A DNA stretch of 64,000 bases from an uncultured Alphaproteobacteria bacterium (GTDB lineage Bacteria > Pseudomonadota > Alphaproteobacteria > RF32 > CAG-239), in the NCBI GenBank assembly GCA_944392265.1, contig CALXWC010000001.1, positions 1-64,000 of the forward strand, in the 5' to 3' direction. Shown here piece by piece: positions 63,958 through 64,000 of the stretch. The notes beneath the pieces were generated by a model. It was not told the DNA's origin, searched no databases, and saw nothing but the letters and a program-made list of their open reading frames with translations. A program made the translations under genes and the position numbers. How positions within the stretch are numbered: position 1 is the first letter of the stretch; each line of letters begins with the position of its first letter.

Positions 63958-64000
63958 TTACTTTTTCTCTGCTTCAACTTCTGTTTTTTCTTCAGTTTCT
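63958..64000 (-). CDS. C-terminal end of a gene cut by the window edge
   Basis: Thirteen codons on the minus strand, ETEEKTEVEAEKK, ending at TAA 63960-63958. The Glu/Lys/Thr-rich tail is like those of some ribosomal and translation proteins, but identity cannot be told. The 95 bases between it and the previous gene are AT-rich with nothing recognisable. Confidence 0.4.
   Translation of the reverse strand, partial: ETEEKTEVEAEKK

Overview
The window looks like a chromosomal segment of a low-GC alphaproteobacterium, probably a fermentative, host-associated lineage such as the uncultured gut 'RF32' group. The class is inferred from gene content. There is a PopZ-family polar protein between tolC and valS, an RNase E with a long acidic insertion inside its S1 domain, an alphaproteobacterial-style uracil-DNA glycosylase with an N-terminal extension, and a complete Gram-negative envelope gene cluster. 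Glycogen phosphorylase, phosphofructokinase, GAPDH, PGK and enolase together suggest sugar fermentation by the EMP pathway. No rRNA, tRNA, CRISPR array or intact insertion sequence was seen.

Layout. 1-3144: the edge of a prophage-like element. A large terminase (cut by the window start), a probable small terminase, a permuted papain-like protein and a conserved small protein lie on the minus strand. They are divergent from an XRE/S24-like regulator, and the shared promoter region carries an inverted repeat. 3152-11796: a minus-strand run of housekeeping genes: HAD protein, AsmA-like giant protein, prfB with its programmed +1 frameshift, PBP1a and an AMIN/amidase. 12206-16235: rne with a structured 5' leader, then an M48 chaperone-protease. 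16225-20236: a soluble lytic transglycosylase co-transcribed with two secreted paralogues of unknown function, then a UDG. 20415-24660: TPR lipoprotein, NarL-type response regulator, dCMP deaminase and three small membrane proteins. 24828-33809: enolase, two orphan membrane proteins, a papain-like candidate protein glutaminase, valS, popZ and tolC.

34006-41276: glgP, two unfamiliar proteins (one with a tandem domain duplication), then pgk and gap separated by a strongly structured intergenic RNA. 41502-44101: small secreted and unknown genes plus a nitroreductase. 44169-53762: argS converging on the envelope operon pyrH-frr-uppS-cdsA-rseP-bamA-lpxD-fabZ, which lacks the usual rpsB-tsf, dxr, skp and lpxA members. 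53957-58207: plsY-dprA-topA. 58221-60677: a 727-residue flagellin carrying what looks like a right-handed beta-helix insert, behind a leader that resembles a transcription attenuator. 60759-64000: rpsU, a DUF465 protein, pfkA, a flavin reductase and an anchored hypothetical.

The most interesting items are the beta-helix flagellin and its leader, the gap-pgk intergenic RNA, the divergent switch in front of the terminase genes, the papain-like protein at 27812-28453, and three islands of orphan membrane or secreted proteins whose starts lack Shine-Dalgarno sequences. All functional statements come from motifs read by eye; no database search was run.
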